NCBI RefSeq assembly: GCF_000161795.2
Contig: NZ_CP006882.1
Coordinates: 1,240,001-1,304,000 of the forward strand
DNA length: 64,000 bases
DNA from: Synechococcus sp. WH 8109
GTDB lineage: Bacteria; Cyanobacteriota; Cyanobacteriia; PCC-6307; Cyanobiaceae
Direction of reading: 5' to 3'
The position numbers were made by a program, and so were the translations under genes. The notes beneath the pieces were generated by a model. It worked only from the letters and a program-made list of their open reading frames with translations, ran no database searches and had not been told where the DNA came from. Every line of letters begins with the position of its first letter. Within the stretch, counting starts at the first letter, position 1. Positions 52,319-61,068 of the stretch are shown in pieces.

Positions 52319-52465
52319 ATGAGTGAAAACACAAAAGAGATTCCGGTCTGGGTCGGCGGAGAGTCAGGGCAGCGGAAGCGGTACTTGAGATCTTTAGAGA
52401 AGGACCTGGCAGCTGAGCTGGGGCCTGATTGGCGGAATGTGATTGAGCTGGCTGAGGACAGCTAA
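52319..52465 (+). CDS. Small protein, paralogue of the partial ORF at 63941
   Basis: 48 residues: MSENTKEIPVWVGGESGQRK then RYLRSLEKDLAAELGPDWRN and VIELAEDS. The first ~20 residues are repeated, with 27 bases identical (gtcggcggagagtcagggca ...), at 63941-64000. No domain recognised. Confidence 0.65.
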   Translation: MSENTKEIPVWVGGESGQRKRYLRSLEKDLAAELGPDWRNVIELAEDS

Positions 52466-52468
52466 AGC

Positions 52469-53002
52469 TCAGTAACGAGCAAATACAGAGGTTGTTCCGT
52501 CATGGTTAATGGCAAGAACCTCAAAAGGTTCAGCCTCGACGCCAGGAACTTCCATCCCAGGAGAACTCATTGGCATCCCTGGAACCGCCAGACCTCGGAT
52601 ATTGGGCCGTTCCCTCAAAAGGCGCTGAATCGCAGATGCAGGTACATGCCCTTCAATCACAAATCCCTCCACATCAGCGGTGTGACAAGAAGCCTGTTGA
52701 GAGCTGACACCATGCTCCTGCTTCACGTCATTCATGTCCTCGGTGACATGGTCATCAATGCGAAACCCCGCGGAGGCGATGTGTGCTCCCCATTGAGTAC
52801 AGCAGCCGCAACTCGTTGATCGATAAACCGTCATCTGCGGGCCCGCCGCACTGCTGGTATCAGGCATCGCAGCATCCCCTTTCACGTCTCCATGTCCGTG
52901 AACAGGTTGAATCCCCAGGAGCAGCGAGCCGACTACGCAAGCTACAACGAAGCCCTGTCGCGCAGAAGCTTGCCAACGGGCTACGGAACGCGATTCCTTC
53001 AT
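52469..53002 (-). CDS. DUF411 metal-binding protein (exported)
   Basis: 177 residues. Signal-like N-terminus KESRSVARWQASARQGFVVA then CVVGSLLLGIQPVHGHG. The DUF411 core is clear: MTVYRSTSCGCCTQWGAHIA, EHGVSSQQASCHTADVEGFV and HVPASAIQRLLRERPNIRGL, VPGMPMSSPGMEVPG. Members occur with copper-resistance genes and have a CxCC motif for metal. ATG 53002 is chosen for its signal peptide. No copper genes are adjacent here. Confidence 0.85.
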   Translation of the reverse strand: MKESRSVARWQASARQGFVVACVVGSLLLGIQPVHGHGDVKGDAAMPDTSSAAGPQMTVYRSTSCGCCTQWGAHIASAGFRIDDHVTEDMNDVKQEHGVSSQQASCHTADVEGFVIEGHVPASAIQRLLRERPNIRGLAVPGMPMSSPGMEVPGVEAEPFEVLAINHDGTTSVFARY

Positions 53003-53069
53003 GGAGTCGTCTACGAAGCGAACATAGTCGATTTCTGCATTATCGCGACTTGCTCTGACTCGTCGGCAA

Positions 53070-53150
53070 ATGCTGCTGCGCAACGTGATTGAGGCTTCGG
53101 AGGCGATGCGGAAGACGGGGTGGAGACGCTGCCCTCCGCCTGTCCGATAG
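53070..53150 (+). CDS. Short peptide with intact GWRRC tail
   Basis: 26 residues from ATG 53070: MLLRNVIEASEAMRKTGW then RRCPPPVR. The open frame extends upstream as SISALSRLALTRRQ without a start. It lies antisense to the DUF411 leader. It represents the intact tail of a family whose other copies are at 40524, 44688 and 47170. Confidence 0.4.
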   Translation: MLLRNVIEASEAMRKTGWRRCPPPVR

Positions 53151-53163
53151 CCATCATTTGGAC

Positions 53164-53400
53164 ATGACCAGGCCACAGCGAATCGCCATCACCGCTTTTC
53201 TGTCGGCTCTGTTTGTGCCGTCGTTGTTCCTTCTGCCTGTCTGGTGTTTGAAGAGCGAAGCAATGAAGTCGCTGCTCTGGGGTCTGAGTTCCAGCACGCC
53301 TCCATTGGTCACCACGTTGGTGGCTTGGGCCATCCCATTGATCGTGTTTGCCGTCCTTTGCTCGGTGTTTGCTTGGGTCGTCGCAAGGATCTGGCGCTGA
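53164..53400 (+). CDS. Two-helix membrane protein
   Basis: 78 residues: MTRPQRIAITAFLSALFVPS then LFLLPVWCLKSEAMKSLLWG and LVTTLVAWAIPLIVFAVLCS. Two hydrophobic helices. Convergent with the integrase remnant, abutting it. No family recognised. Confidence 0.6.
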   Translation: MTRPQRIAITAFLSALFVPSLFLLPVWCLKSEAMKSLLWGLSSSTPPLVTTLVAWAIPLIVFAVLCSVFAWVVARIWR

Positions 53401-53945
53401 CTACTGCTGTTGCTGCATCTGCTGCTGACGCTTGGTCTGTGATGCAGTGAGCTTGACGTTGGCTGCACCAAAGGCAGCATCTAGTCCAGCCTCATCAGTC
53501 CATTGGCCGTAGTGCTTCATGTGGGTTCGCACGTTATGGCCCATAGATGCGGCGAGCTGTCTGAGAGGTATGCCGGCTAAGGCTCCTCGGTAGGCGTAGC
53601 CATGCCGAAGGCTGTATGGGGAGAGCCCAGGATTGGCTTTCACCAGCGCAGCCCAATAGCGATGACAATCTAGGTATTGCCTGAAGGTGTGCCCACAGGT
53701 TTTGAAGTCTTGGGCGTTCAGGATGCCGACCGGCAGCTTGATTAGCCCGCTGCTGACTTGAGCCAGAGCCTGACCTGATGCATCTGCGAGTTCTGGAATC
53801 TCCAGTGGGTAGGCAATGCGATCGGGCTTGGGAGCCTTTGCTGTTGCTCGGTTGCGTTTGACGTTGCCGATCTTGAGCTCCCCGCCCTCCACACGCGTTG
53901 CTTTCAGCTCTGCTGGACGTAGACAAACAGACCAACAAGCGTGAC
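53401..53945 (-). pseudogene. Tyrosine-recombinase (phage integrase) catalytic domain, N-terminus missing
   Basis: The minus strand keeps the integrase catalytic boxes: box I CLRPAELKATRVEGGELKIG, box II SPYSLRHGYAYRGALAGIPL (R-H with Arg), then QLAASMGHNVRTHMKHYGQW with the nucleophile Tyr. The open frame ends with a TGA upstream (plus 53971-53973) after about 10 residues beyond box I, so the N-terminal core-binding domain is absent. Another ORF (53898-54287) overlaps its 5' end. It probably drove entry of an element and is now inactive. Confidence 0.85.
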
Positions 53946-54287
53946 GGCGAGGCGTATCTGATCTTGTTTTTCATCGGCGTCACCATGGCTGCTTTGACCA
54001 TGTTTGTGGCCTACGCAATCGATGAGCACAGCAAACACGATCACAGCGGTTACATCGCTTTGCTTTGGATGTTGATTGGCTTGGGTGGTGTTGTGTGCTC
54101 AGCAGACCTGGGAAGTCTTCAATGCAGGGTCAAGCTTTTTCTTCTAGGGCTCTGGCAGAGGGAGCAGGAGCTGCTGGGTTTTACCACTTTAGGTTTTGGT
54201 CAATCCATGGACCTCACTGATGCTTGCAGGAAGGTTCATCAGATAGGCGGGGATTGCCCTCCATTCGCTCTGAAGGAAATTGGATAA
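53898..54287 (+). CDS. Hypothetical membrane protein
   Basis: Up to 129 residues from TTG 53898. Helices LILFFIGVTMAALTMFVAYA and IALLWMLIGLGGVVCSADL; DEHSKHDHSGY between them has several His. It overlaps the integrase fragment for ~48 bases. Only the first half is convincing; the tail (TDACRKVHQIGG) could be chance read-through. Confidence 0.4.
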   Translation: MLSALLDVDKQTNKRDGEAYLILFFIGVTMAALTMFVAYAIDEHSKHDHSGYIALLWMLIGLGGVVCSADLGSLQCRVKLFLLGLWQREQELLGFTTLGFGQSMDLTDACRKVHQIGGDCPPFALKEIG

Positions 54288-54353
54288 GCGCGTAAGATTA
54301 AATGCGTTGACGATTAGGCATCTCAACAAAATTCTAACGAGCGGGAAATCCAC

Positions 54354-57300
54354 ATGCGTCCTAATCAGCTTCAAAATAAAATAGAGACATCAGTACTTCA
54401 CTCAAGAGGATGCACCTGTAAATGTTGCAACGGTAATACTACAGTCAAGGGAGGCCAAAGCACCAATAATTTTGCAGCATCACTTGGGACACTCGATGAA
54501 TTAGCCAATTATCTTGAAAGCGGCTACTGGAATGCACAAGGTCGTAGCACCCGCAAATTCAACCTCGCATCCAAGCCAAATCTTTATTACAATACAACAG
54601 GGAATACTAAAGATTCAAATGGCGTCTCATCGGAGCGCTCAAACTTAATTGAAGAAGCATTCAAATTACTGGCATCAACTCTAGGAATTAATTTTCAAAA
54701 AACAAATGCCGCTGGGGCGGATTTTCGTTTTGGAGATAATGATAGTGGAGCATACGCGCGAACGTGGACCTCGGAAGGCGAAGTAACGTATTCAGAAATA
54801 AATATCGCATCAAGTTGGCACTCCGGGAGCACCTCCCTCGGAGACTATTATTTTCAGACAACACTTCACGAAATAGGTCATGCATTAGGCCTCGGTCATC
54901 TTGGAAATTATAATTTTTCTGCCAACTATTCATATGACGCTGATTTCATAAATGACTCATGGCAATCATCCATGATGTCGTATTTTGATCAGACAGATAA
55001 TACTTCTATAGACGCAAGTAAGGTGTATCTAAGTACTCCGATGGTGGCAGACTGGATTGCATTAGACGACCTATACGGCCAATATGGCTTCGGAATAAAC
55101 AATGCTTTCACGGAAGACACGATTTATGGATTTGATACAAATATCGGAGAAACAACAAGTCTCGTATTCAATAAACTAAAAGATTTAATTCCTACTACCG
55201 CATACACGATTGTGGATGGAGGTGGAAGTGACACTCTAGACCTAAGCGGCTTTGCTGCAACTCAATTAATTGATCTGCGCCCATCAGACAAGTACGCCAC
55301 TAATATTTATGCATCCAATATTGGCGGAAAGATTGGCAACCTAAGCTTTGCGCCAGGAACCTTCATAGAATCAGTAATTGGCGGTTCTGGGGCGGATACA
55401 TTTCGCGGGAATAATGCTAATAATAACTTTGATGGTCGAGATGGAGACGATACGGCACTATTTAATGGAGAATTAAGTGATTATAGCTTTAATTTAGACG
55501 GACAAAGTATTGTTGTTTCTGACCTTAGAGATGGCAGTCCTGACGGACAGGATACCCTCACAAATATTGAGAACATTGATTTTAATGGAACTATTTTTGG
55601 GTGGAACGATCTACTCATACGTCTAGATGTAATCGCGCCAACCATCGCCATCACTCATGGCGATGCTGATGACTCCCTGCGCGCAGGAGAAACCGCAGCC
55701 CTCACCTTCACCCTTTCAGAAGCATCCACCGATTTCGTTGAATCCGATGTCACTGTCTCTGGCGGATCGCTTTCTAACTGGACTGCTGTTTCCAGCACCG
55801 TCTATACCGCCACCTTCACCCCAACAGCCGACAGCACCACCAACGGTGTGATCTCAGTCGCGAGTTCGAAATTTTCCGATGCCGCAGGCAACACCAACAA
55901 CGACGGTTCCGATGCCAATAACTCTGTCACCTTCACCGTTGATACCGTTCGCCCAACCATCGCCATTACTGATGACGATGCTGATGACTTCCTGAGCGCA
56001 GGCGATACATCAACACTCACCTTCACCCTTTCAGAAGCATCCACCGATTTCGTTGAATCCGACGTCACGGTCTCTGGTGGATCGCTTTCCAACTGGATCG
56101 CTGCTTCCAGCACCGTCTACACCGCCACCTTCACTCCAACAGCCGACAGCAGCATAAATGGCGTGATTTCAGTGGCGAGTTCGAAATTTTCTAACTCCTC
56201 TGGCAACACCAACGACGACGGTTCTGATGCCAATAACTCCGTCATTTTCTCTATCGATACCGTCAGGCCCACTATTGCTGTCACATCCGATGTCTCGTCC
56301 CTGAAAGCAGGAGAAACCGCAGCCCTCACCTTCACCCTTTCAGAAGCATCCACCGATTTCGTTGAATCCGATGTCACTGTCTCTGGCGGATCGCTTTCTA
56401 ACTGGACTGCTGTTTCCAGCACCGTCTATACCGCCACCTTCACCCCAACAGCCGACAGCACCACCAACGGTGTGATCTCAGTCGCGAGTTCGAAATTTTC
56501 CGATGCCGCAGGGAACACCAACAATGACGGAGCTGATGCCAATAACTCCGTCATTTTCTCTGTCGATACCGTCAGGCCCACCATTGCTGTCACATCTGAT
56601 GTCTCCTCTTTAAAAGCTGGTGAAACCTCGACACTGAAATTCACCCTCTCAGAAGCATCCACCGATTTCGTTGAATCCGACGTCACCGTCTCTGGTGGAT
56701 CTCTTTCCAACTGGACCGCTGTCTCCAGCACCATCTACACCGCCACCTTCACCCCAACAGCCGACAGCACCACAAATGGTGTGATTTCAGTGGCGAGTTC
56801 GGAATTTTCCGATGCCGCAGGGAACACCAACAACGACGGAGCTGATGCCAATAACACCGTCACCCTCTCCGTCGACACCGTTAGGCCCACCATTGCCATC
56901 ACATCTGATGTCTCCTCTTTAAAAGTTGGTGAAACGTCGACATTGACATTCACCCTCTCAGAAGCCTCCACCGATTTCGTTGAATCCGACGTAAGCGTTT
57001 CTGGTGGATCTCTTTCCAATTGGACCGCTGTCTCCAGCACTGTTTACACAGCTACGTTCACGCCAACAGCAGATAGCACCACAAATGGTGTGATCTCAGT
57101 CGCAAATTCGAAATTTTCCAACTCTTCTACCAACAACAATAACGACGGAGATGATGCCAATAACACTGTCACCCTCACTGTTGATACGGTCAAACCCACC
57201 ATTGGTATCAGCGCTCAAATCGGCAGCGACATCGATGGAGAAGCTGCAGGTGACTACAGCGGCTTCTCCGTCTCACTTTCAAGCGACGGCAGCGTCGTCG

Positions 57301-59702
57301 CCATTGGCGCATACGGCAACGATGGCAATGGCAACGATTCAGGCCATGTGCGCCTCTACGAATGGAATGGCAGCGCCTGGGTGCAACGCGGCAGCGACAT
57401 CGATGGAGAAGCTGCAGGTGACACGAGCGGCGTTTCGGTCTCACTTTCAAGCGACGGCAGCATCGTCGCCATTGGCGCTGATTTCAACGATGGCAATGGC
57501 AACAATTCAGGCCATGTGCGCCTCTACGAATGGAATGGCAGCGCCTGGGTGCAACGCGGCAGCGACATCGATGGAGAAGCTGCAGGTGACATGAGCGGCT
57601 ATGCGGTCTCGCTTTCAAGCGACGGCAGCGTCGTCGCCATTGGCGCATACGGCAACGATGGCAATGGCAGCAATTCAGGCCATGTGCGCCTCTACGAATG
57701 GAATGGCAGTGCCTGGGTGCAACGCGGCAGCGACATCGATGGAGAAGCTACAGGTGACGACAGCGGCTTCTCCGTCTCACTTTCAAGCGACGGCAGCGTC
57801 GTTGCCATTGGCGCATACGCCAACGATGGCTATGGCAGCAATTCAGGCCATGTGCGCCTCTACGAATGGAATGGCAGTGCCTGGGTGCAACGCGGCAGCG
57901 ACATCGATGGAGAAGCTGCAGGTGACATGAGCGGCACTTCGGTCTCACTTTCAAGCGACGGCAGCATCGTCGCCATTGGCGCATACGGCAACAATTCAGG
58001 CCATGTGCGCCTCTACGAATGGAATGGCAGCGCCTGGGTGCAACGCGGCAGCGATATCGATGGAGAAGCTGCAGGTGACATGAGCGGCTATGCGGTCTCG
58101 CTTTCAAGCGACGGCAGCGTCGTCGCCATTGGCGCATACGGCAACGATGGCAATGGCAACGATTCAGGCCATGTGCGCCTCTACGAATGGAATGGCAGCG
58201 CCTGGGTGCAACGCGGCAGCGACATCGATGGAGAAGCTGCAGGTGACACGAGCGGCGTTTCGGTCTCACTTTCAAGCGACGGCAGCATCGTCGCCATTGG
58301 CGCTGATTTCAACGATGGCAATGGCAACAATTCAGGCCATGTACGGATTTTTGATCTATCAATTCCCACCATTGCCATCAGCTCTGATGTCTCCTCTTTA
58401 AAAGCTGGTGAAACCTCGACACTGACATTCACCCTCTCAGAAGCATCCACCGATTTCATCGAATCCGATGTTGTCGTTTCTGGTGGATCCCTCTCCAACT
58501 GGACCGCTGCTTCCAGCACCGTCTACACCGCCACCTTCACACCAACGGACAACAGCACTACCGATGGTGTGGTCTCCGTTGCCAGTTCAAAGTTCTCGGA
58601 TTCAGCAGGCAACACCAACTACGACGGAGTTGATGCCAATAACACCGTCACCCTCTCCGTCGACACCGTTAGGCCCACCATTGCCATCACATCTGATGTC
58701 TCCTCTTTAAAAGCTGGTGAAACGTCGGCACTGACATTCACCCTCTCAGAAGCCTCCACTAACTTCATCGAATCCGATGTCACCCTCTCCGGTGGATCCC
58801 TCTCCAACTGGACCGCTGTCTCCAGCACTGTTTACACAGCTACGTTCACACCAACAGCAGATAGCACCACAAATGGTGTGATCTCAGTCGCAAGTTCGAA
58901 ATTTTCCAACTCTTCTACCAACAACAATAACGACGGAGATGATGCCAATAACACTGTCACCCTCACTGTTGATACGGTCAGGCCAAGTATTTTAATTTCG
59001 GCAGCGACGAGTTCGGTGGAAAGAGGCGGTACTACCACCATTACCTTTACGTTGTCGGAGAAATCATTGAACTTTGGCCTAGAAGACGTAGACGTTAGCA
59101 ATGGAAAGCTTGTCAGCTGGAGCGAGATTTCCAGTAATAAATATACGGCAGTTTTTGAGCAGTCTGATATTCTTGATGCGGAAATTGTTGTGAGTGCTAA
59201 TTCGTTTACTGATATAGCTCTTAATCCTAATGTCAATATCGAGCGTCAAGGAATACTTGCCTCAATACCTTATGTATATAGGCTAAGGAATGACATTTCT
59301 GGAAAATATCTGTTTTCATCGAATCAAGTAGAAATTGATATAATTACAGGAATGGACTGGACAAACGAGGGCATAGCCTATAAATCTCCACCACAATCCC
59401 TAACAAAAACATCATCCCTGCACCGCTACAGCATGAATGGCGAAGGTCATTTTTATACAGCAAATGAATACGAGAAAGGGATTATTGATTCGACTATGAG
59501 CTGGCAATATGAAGGAGTAGCTTTTACTGTTTATAGCCACGAGCAAGTGCTACCCGAGGTGAATACAGTAGCTGTAAAGCGTTACCTAAACACCGAATCG
59601 AATATCCATTTGTATTCAACCAGCAGCTATGAACAAGGTATTCTGAATGCTTCACCTGAATGGGTTTATGAGGGAATTGCTTGGTACGGCGAGACTGTCT
59701 GA
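54354..59702 (+). CDS. Giant M10 serralysin-like metalloprotease with Ig-like, FG-GAP-like and DUF5648-like repeats
   Basis: 1782 residues, AT-rich, probably secreted. Residues 1-~260: protease domain with the zinc signature TLHEIGHALGLGH (172-182) and Met-turn SSMMSYFD. About 343-371: RTX-like GGSGADTFRGN, NFDGRDGDDTALF. About 424-955: five ~103-residue Ig-like (Big_12-type) units (TLTFTLSEASTDFVESDVTV). 956-1338: seven 52-56-residue FG-GAP-like repeats. 1338-1632: three further Ig-like units. 1640-1782: DUF5648-type repeats (GEGHFYTANEYEKGI, NIHLYSTSSYEQGI). No Sec signal; type I secretion is plausible. Confidence 0.9.
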   Translation: MRPNQLQNKIETSVLHSRGCTCKCCNGNTTVKGGQSTNNFAASLGTLDELANYLESGYWNAQGRSTRKFNLASKPNLYYNTTGNTKDSNGVSSERSNLIEEAFKLLASTLGINFQKTNAAGADFRFGDNDSGAYARTWTSEGEVTYSEINIASSWHSGSTSLGDYYFQTTLHEIGHALGLGHLGNYNFSANYSYDADFINDSWQSSMMSYFDQTDNTSIDASKVYLSTPMVADWIALDDLYGQYGFGINNAFTEDTIYGFDTNIGETTSLVFNKLKDLIPTTAYTIVDGGGSDTLDLSGFAATQLIDLRPSDKYATNIYASNIGGKIGNLSFAPGTFIESVIGGSGADTFRGNNANNNFDGRDGDDTALFNGELSDYSFNLDGQSIVVSDLRDGSPDGQDTLTNIENIDFNGTIFGWNDLLIRLDVIAPTIAITHGDADDSLRAGETAALTFTLSEASTDFVESDVTVSGGSLSNWTAVSSTVYTATFTPTADSTTNGVISVASSKFSDAAGNTNNDGSDANNSVTFTVDTVRPTIAITDDDADDFLSAGDTSTLTFTLSEASTDFVESDVTVSGGSLSNWIAASSTVYTATFTPTADSSINGVISVASSKFSNSSGNTNDDGSDANNSVIFSIDTVRPTIAVTSDVSSLKAGETAALTFTLSEASTDFVESDVTVSGGSLSNWTAVSSTVYTATFTPTADSTTNGVISVASSKFSDAAGNTNNDGADANNSVIFSVDTVRPTIAVTSDVSSLKAGETSTLKFTLSEASTDFVESDVTVSGGSLSNWTAVSSTIYTATFTPTADSTTNGVISVASSEFSDAAGNTNNDGADANNTVTLSVDTVRPTIAITSDVSSLKVGETSTLTFTLSEASTDFVESDVSVSGGSLSNWTAVSSTVYTATFTPTADSTTNGVISVANSKFSNSSTNNNNDGDDANNTVTLTVDTVKPTIGISAQIGSDIDGEAAGDYSGFSVSLSSDGSVVAIGAYGNDGNGNDSGHVRLYEWNGSAWVQRGSDIDGEAAGDTSGVSVSLSSDGSIVAIGADFNDGNGNNSGHVRLYEWNGSAWVQRGSDIDGEAAGDMSGYAVSLSSDGSVVAIGAYGNDGNGSNSGHVRLYEWNGSAWVQRGSDIDGEATGDDSGFSVSLSSDGSVVAIGAYANDGYGSNSGHVRLYEWNGSAWVQRGSDIDGEAAGDMSGTSVSLSSDGSIVAIGAYGNNSGHVRLYEWNGSAWVQRGSDIDGEAAGDMSGYAVSLSSDGSVVAIGAYGNDGNGNDSGHVRLYEWNGSAWVQRGSDIDGEAAGDTSGVSVSLSSDGSIVAIGADFNDGNGNNSGHVRIFDLSIPTIAISSDVSSLKAGETSTLTFTLSEASTDFIESDVVVSGGSLSNWTAASSTVYTATFTPTDNSTTDGVVSVASSKFSDSAGNTNYDGVDANNTVTLSVDTVRPTIAITSDVSSLKAGETSALTFTLSEASTNFIESDVTLSGGSLSNWTAVSSTVYTATFTPTADSTTNGVISVASSKFSNSSTNNNNDGDDANNTVTLTVDTVRPSILISAATSSVERGGTTTITFTLSEKSLNFGLEDVDVSNGKLVSWSEISSNKYTAVFEQSDILDAEIVVSANSFTDIALNPNVNIERQGILASIPYVYRLRNDISGKYLFSSNQVEIDIITGMDWTNEGIAYKSPPQSLTKTSSLHRYSMNGEGHFYTANEYEKGIIDSTMSWQYEGVAFTVYSHEQVLPEVNTVAVKRYLNTESNIHLYSTSSYEQGILNASPEWVYEGIAWYGETV
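55627..57200 (+). repeat. Tandem Ig-like domain repeats
   Basis: Five ~309-bp units inside the metalloprotease gene encoding SLSNWTAVSSTVYTATFTPT, then ADSTTNGVISVASSKFSDAA. Neighbouring units are nearly identical in long stretches, which suggests recent expansion. Two more units (58361-58975) and one diverged unit (to about 59240) lie after the FG-GAP block. Confidence 0.9.
57222..58368 (+). repeat. Seven tandem 168-bp FG-GAP-like repeats
   Basis: Units begin at 57222, 57390, 57558, 57726, 57894, 58050 and 58218. Each encodes GSDIDGEAAGDYSGFSVSLS, SDGSVVAIGAYGNDGNGNDS and GHVRLYEWNGSAWVQR. Unit 5 lacks four codons. Units 6-7 copy the 57390-type unit almost exactly, showing block duplication. 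This is beta-propeller-type protein repeat, not CRISPR. Confidence 0.9.
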
Positions 59703-59771
59703 TAGTCAGAACCAGTAGAGCTGAACGCCACAAGCGTCGTGAACAGCGTTGTCCTAGTCAGTCAGTCAGGC

Positions 59772-60014
59772 ATGGCCTGCCAGTTATGCCTGGGCGATCT
59801 GTAAGGCTATGACAGCTTCGACGCGCACCTAATCCTTAAGTGCCTCAAGGGGCGTTTTTGCGAGGAAGGTACTGCTTGGAATCTGGATGGGTGCAAAGAG
59901 AACTACTCGCACCGTGTGGTCAGCGTTTTTGACCCGTCTGATTTGCTGCCGCTCAAAAGCAACGATACCAAAAATAAGGCGCTGGCTTTGATCCAAGGAC
60001 GTGGCAGGCAATGA
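59772..60014 (+). pseudogene. Broken small gene with in-frame TAA at codon 11
   Basis: ATG 59772 gives MACQLCLGDL, TAA (59802-59804), then the same frame reads GYDSFDAHLILKCLKGRFCE, EGTAWNLDGCKENYSHRVVS and VFDPSDLLPLKSNDTKNKAL before TGA 60012-60014. The continuous, Cys-containing, protein-like text argues for one nonsense mutation. No family recognised. Confidence 0.6.
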
Positions 60015-60027
60015 ACCACTAAGGAGT

Positions 60028-60231
60028 TCAGTCAACGAGTTCAGTGTCTTTGCGGACAAACCAGTCGTTCTCATCCGCGAATCTCTTATCGATTCGGCGC
60101 CGAGTCTCGACGACGTGGCGGCGTTGTGCCCACAACTCGCTAACGAACTTGGCGAGTCGTTCCCGGTGACCCCCAGACTGCATGGGTACCAAGGGATCCT
60201 GCTCCGTTATTTCGGGATATCCAGAGGTCAT
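60028..60231 (-). CDS. Charged hypothetical protein
   Basis: 67 residues: MTSGYPEITEQDPLVPMQSG then GHRERLAKFVSELWAQRRHV and VETRRRIDKRFADENDWFVR. Helical and highly charged; plausible coding. No RBS is obvious. A minus-strand terminator lies upstream (60290-60321), so it needs its own promoter. Confidence 0.45.
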   Translation of the reverse strand: MTSGYPEITEQDPLVPMQSGGHRERLAKFVSELWAQRRHVVETRRRIDKRFADENDWFVRKDTELVD

Positions 60232-60289
60232 CTAGATCGGGTTGGTTGGACTCAACCCTTAGCTAGATCTTTGGTTGGAGGCCATTCCC

Positions 60290-60321
60290 CAAAAAGAAAC
60301 CCCGGAGGTGTCTCCGAGGTC
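60290..60321 (-). terminator. Minus-strand terminator
   Basis: Minus strand cctcggagacacctccgggg (eight pairs) then tttctttttgg. It ends an unidentified minus-strand transcript starting beyond 60325. No gene was found between 60325 and 60511, so an untranslated RNA is possible. Confidence 0.75.
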
Positions 60322-60511
60322 GCTAATCCTTTCGGTTGATCCCCATCACCCGACCGGACGGGACAAAACTAGCCTCGGTGGACTCAGAAGTGCAAACAAA
60401 TCCATATTCCGGACATAGTGCGATGAAGTTCTGTACCGACTCTTAAGACAACAAATGTGGGGCTAGGCAGTGGCTAAGAGCTGGGCCATATTGTCAGTTC
60501 CCCCATCACCT

Positions 60512-60545
60512 GGCCCGATGTGCGCGTCACAGCGGGTTTTTTTAT
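60512..60545 (+). terminator. Plus-strand terminator
   Basis: cccgatgtg (60512-60520) pairs with cacagcggg with one mismatch, then seven Ts. Upstream, 60325-60511 holds no ORF, so this may end a small plus-strand RNA. Confidence 0.7.
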
Positions 60546-60634
60546 GCCTTGAAGCACTAGCAGTAGTGCTTTTGAGGCGTTTTAAGGCGCGAAGCTTCAG
60601 GTAAGGGCCACTTGGTCTGTAGATAACCCGAGGT

Positions 60635-60663
60635 AAAAAGAAACCCCCGCCGAAGGCAGGGGC
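60635..60663 (-). terminator. Minus-strand terminator, same design as 51194
   Basis: Minus strand gcccctgccttcggcggggg then tttctttttacc. It is nearly identical to the DUF4278 terminators but no DUF4278 gene is found upstream, between 60664 and 60873. It may be a leftover from a lost copy. The remaining bases contain no gene. Confidence 0.75.
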
Positions 60664-60873
60664 TCCAAAACGTCTCTCGAGAGTGTGACCTTGTTTCCAC
60701 CCCGTGAGGCGTTTTTCCTCACAAATTCACTATCCCTGCCCAACTGGCACTGTGACAGTTGTTGGTGGACGGCTTGTCGCTTGTCCTCAGCTCGTCTCAG
60801 GAGCCCAACCCATCTCCTTCTGCCACGTCGGCGCCCAGAGCTAGAACGTGTGGGTATTGCCTAGCCCTGAGCG

Positions 60874-61068
60874 ATGTCTTCCAGAAACTACAGAGCTGGG
60901 AAATGGTTGCCTGATCAGCCTGGGCATGACTGGGGTGCAAAACCACAGAAGGTGAAAGGTGTCTCTTCTAAGCCCAGCAATGAAAAGACGATCTCTTTGG
61001 AAGAACTCAATAAGAACAACAAGCCTGAGTTCGACATACCTAACAAAGGTTCTGCGCCAAGCATCTAG
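60874..61068 (+). CDS. Small basic hypothetical protein
   Basis: 64 residues: MSSRNYRAGKWLPDQPGHDW then GAKPQKVKGVSSKPSNEKTI and SLEELNKNNKPEFDIPNKGS. Lys/Asn/Pro-rich and disordered-looking. No family recognised. Confidence 0.5.
   Translation: MSSRNYRAGKWLPDQPGHDWGAKPQKVKGVSSKPSNEKTISLEELNKNNKPEFDIPNKGSAPSI

Noticed and set aside
57222-58368. CRISPR or non-coding satellite
   Set aside because: The 168-bp units are translated FG-GAP-like repeats within one reading frame.
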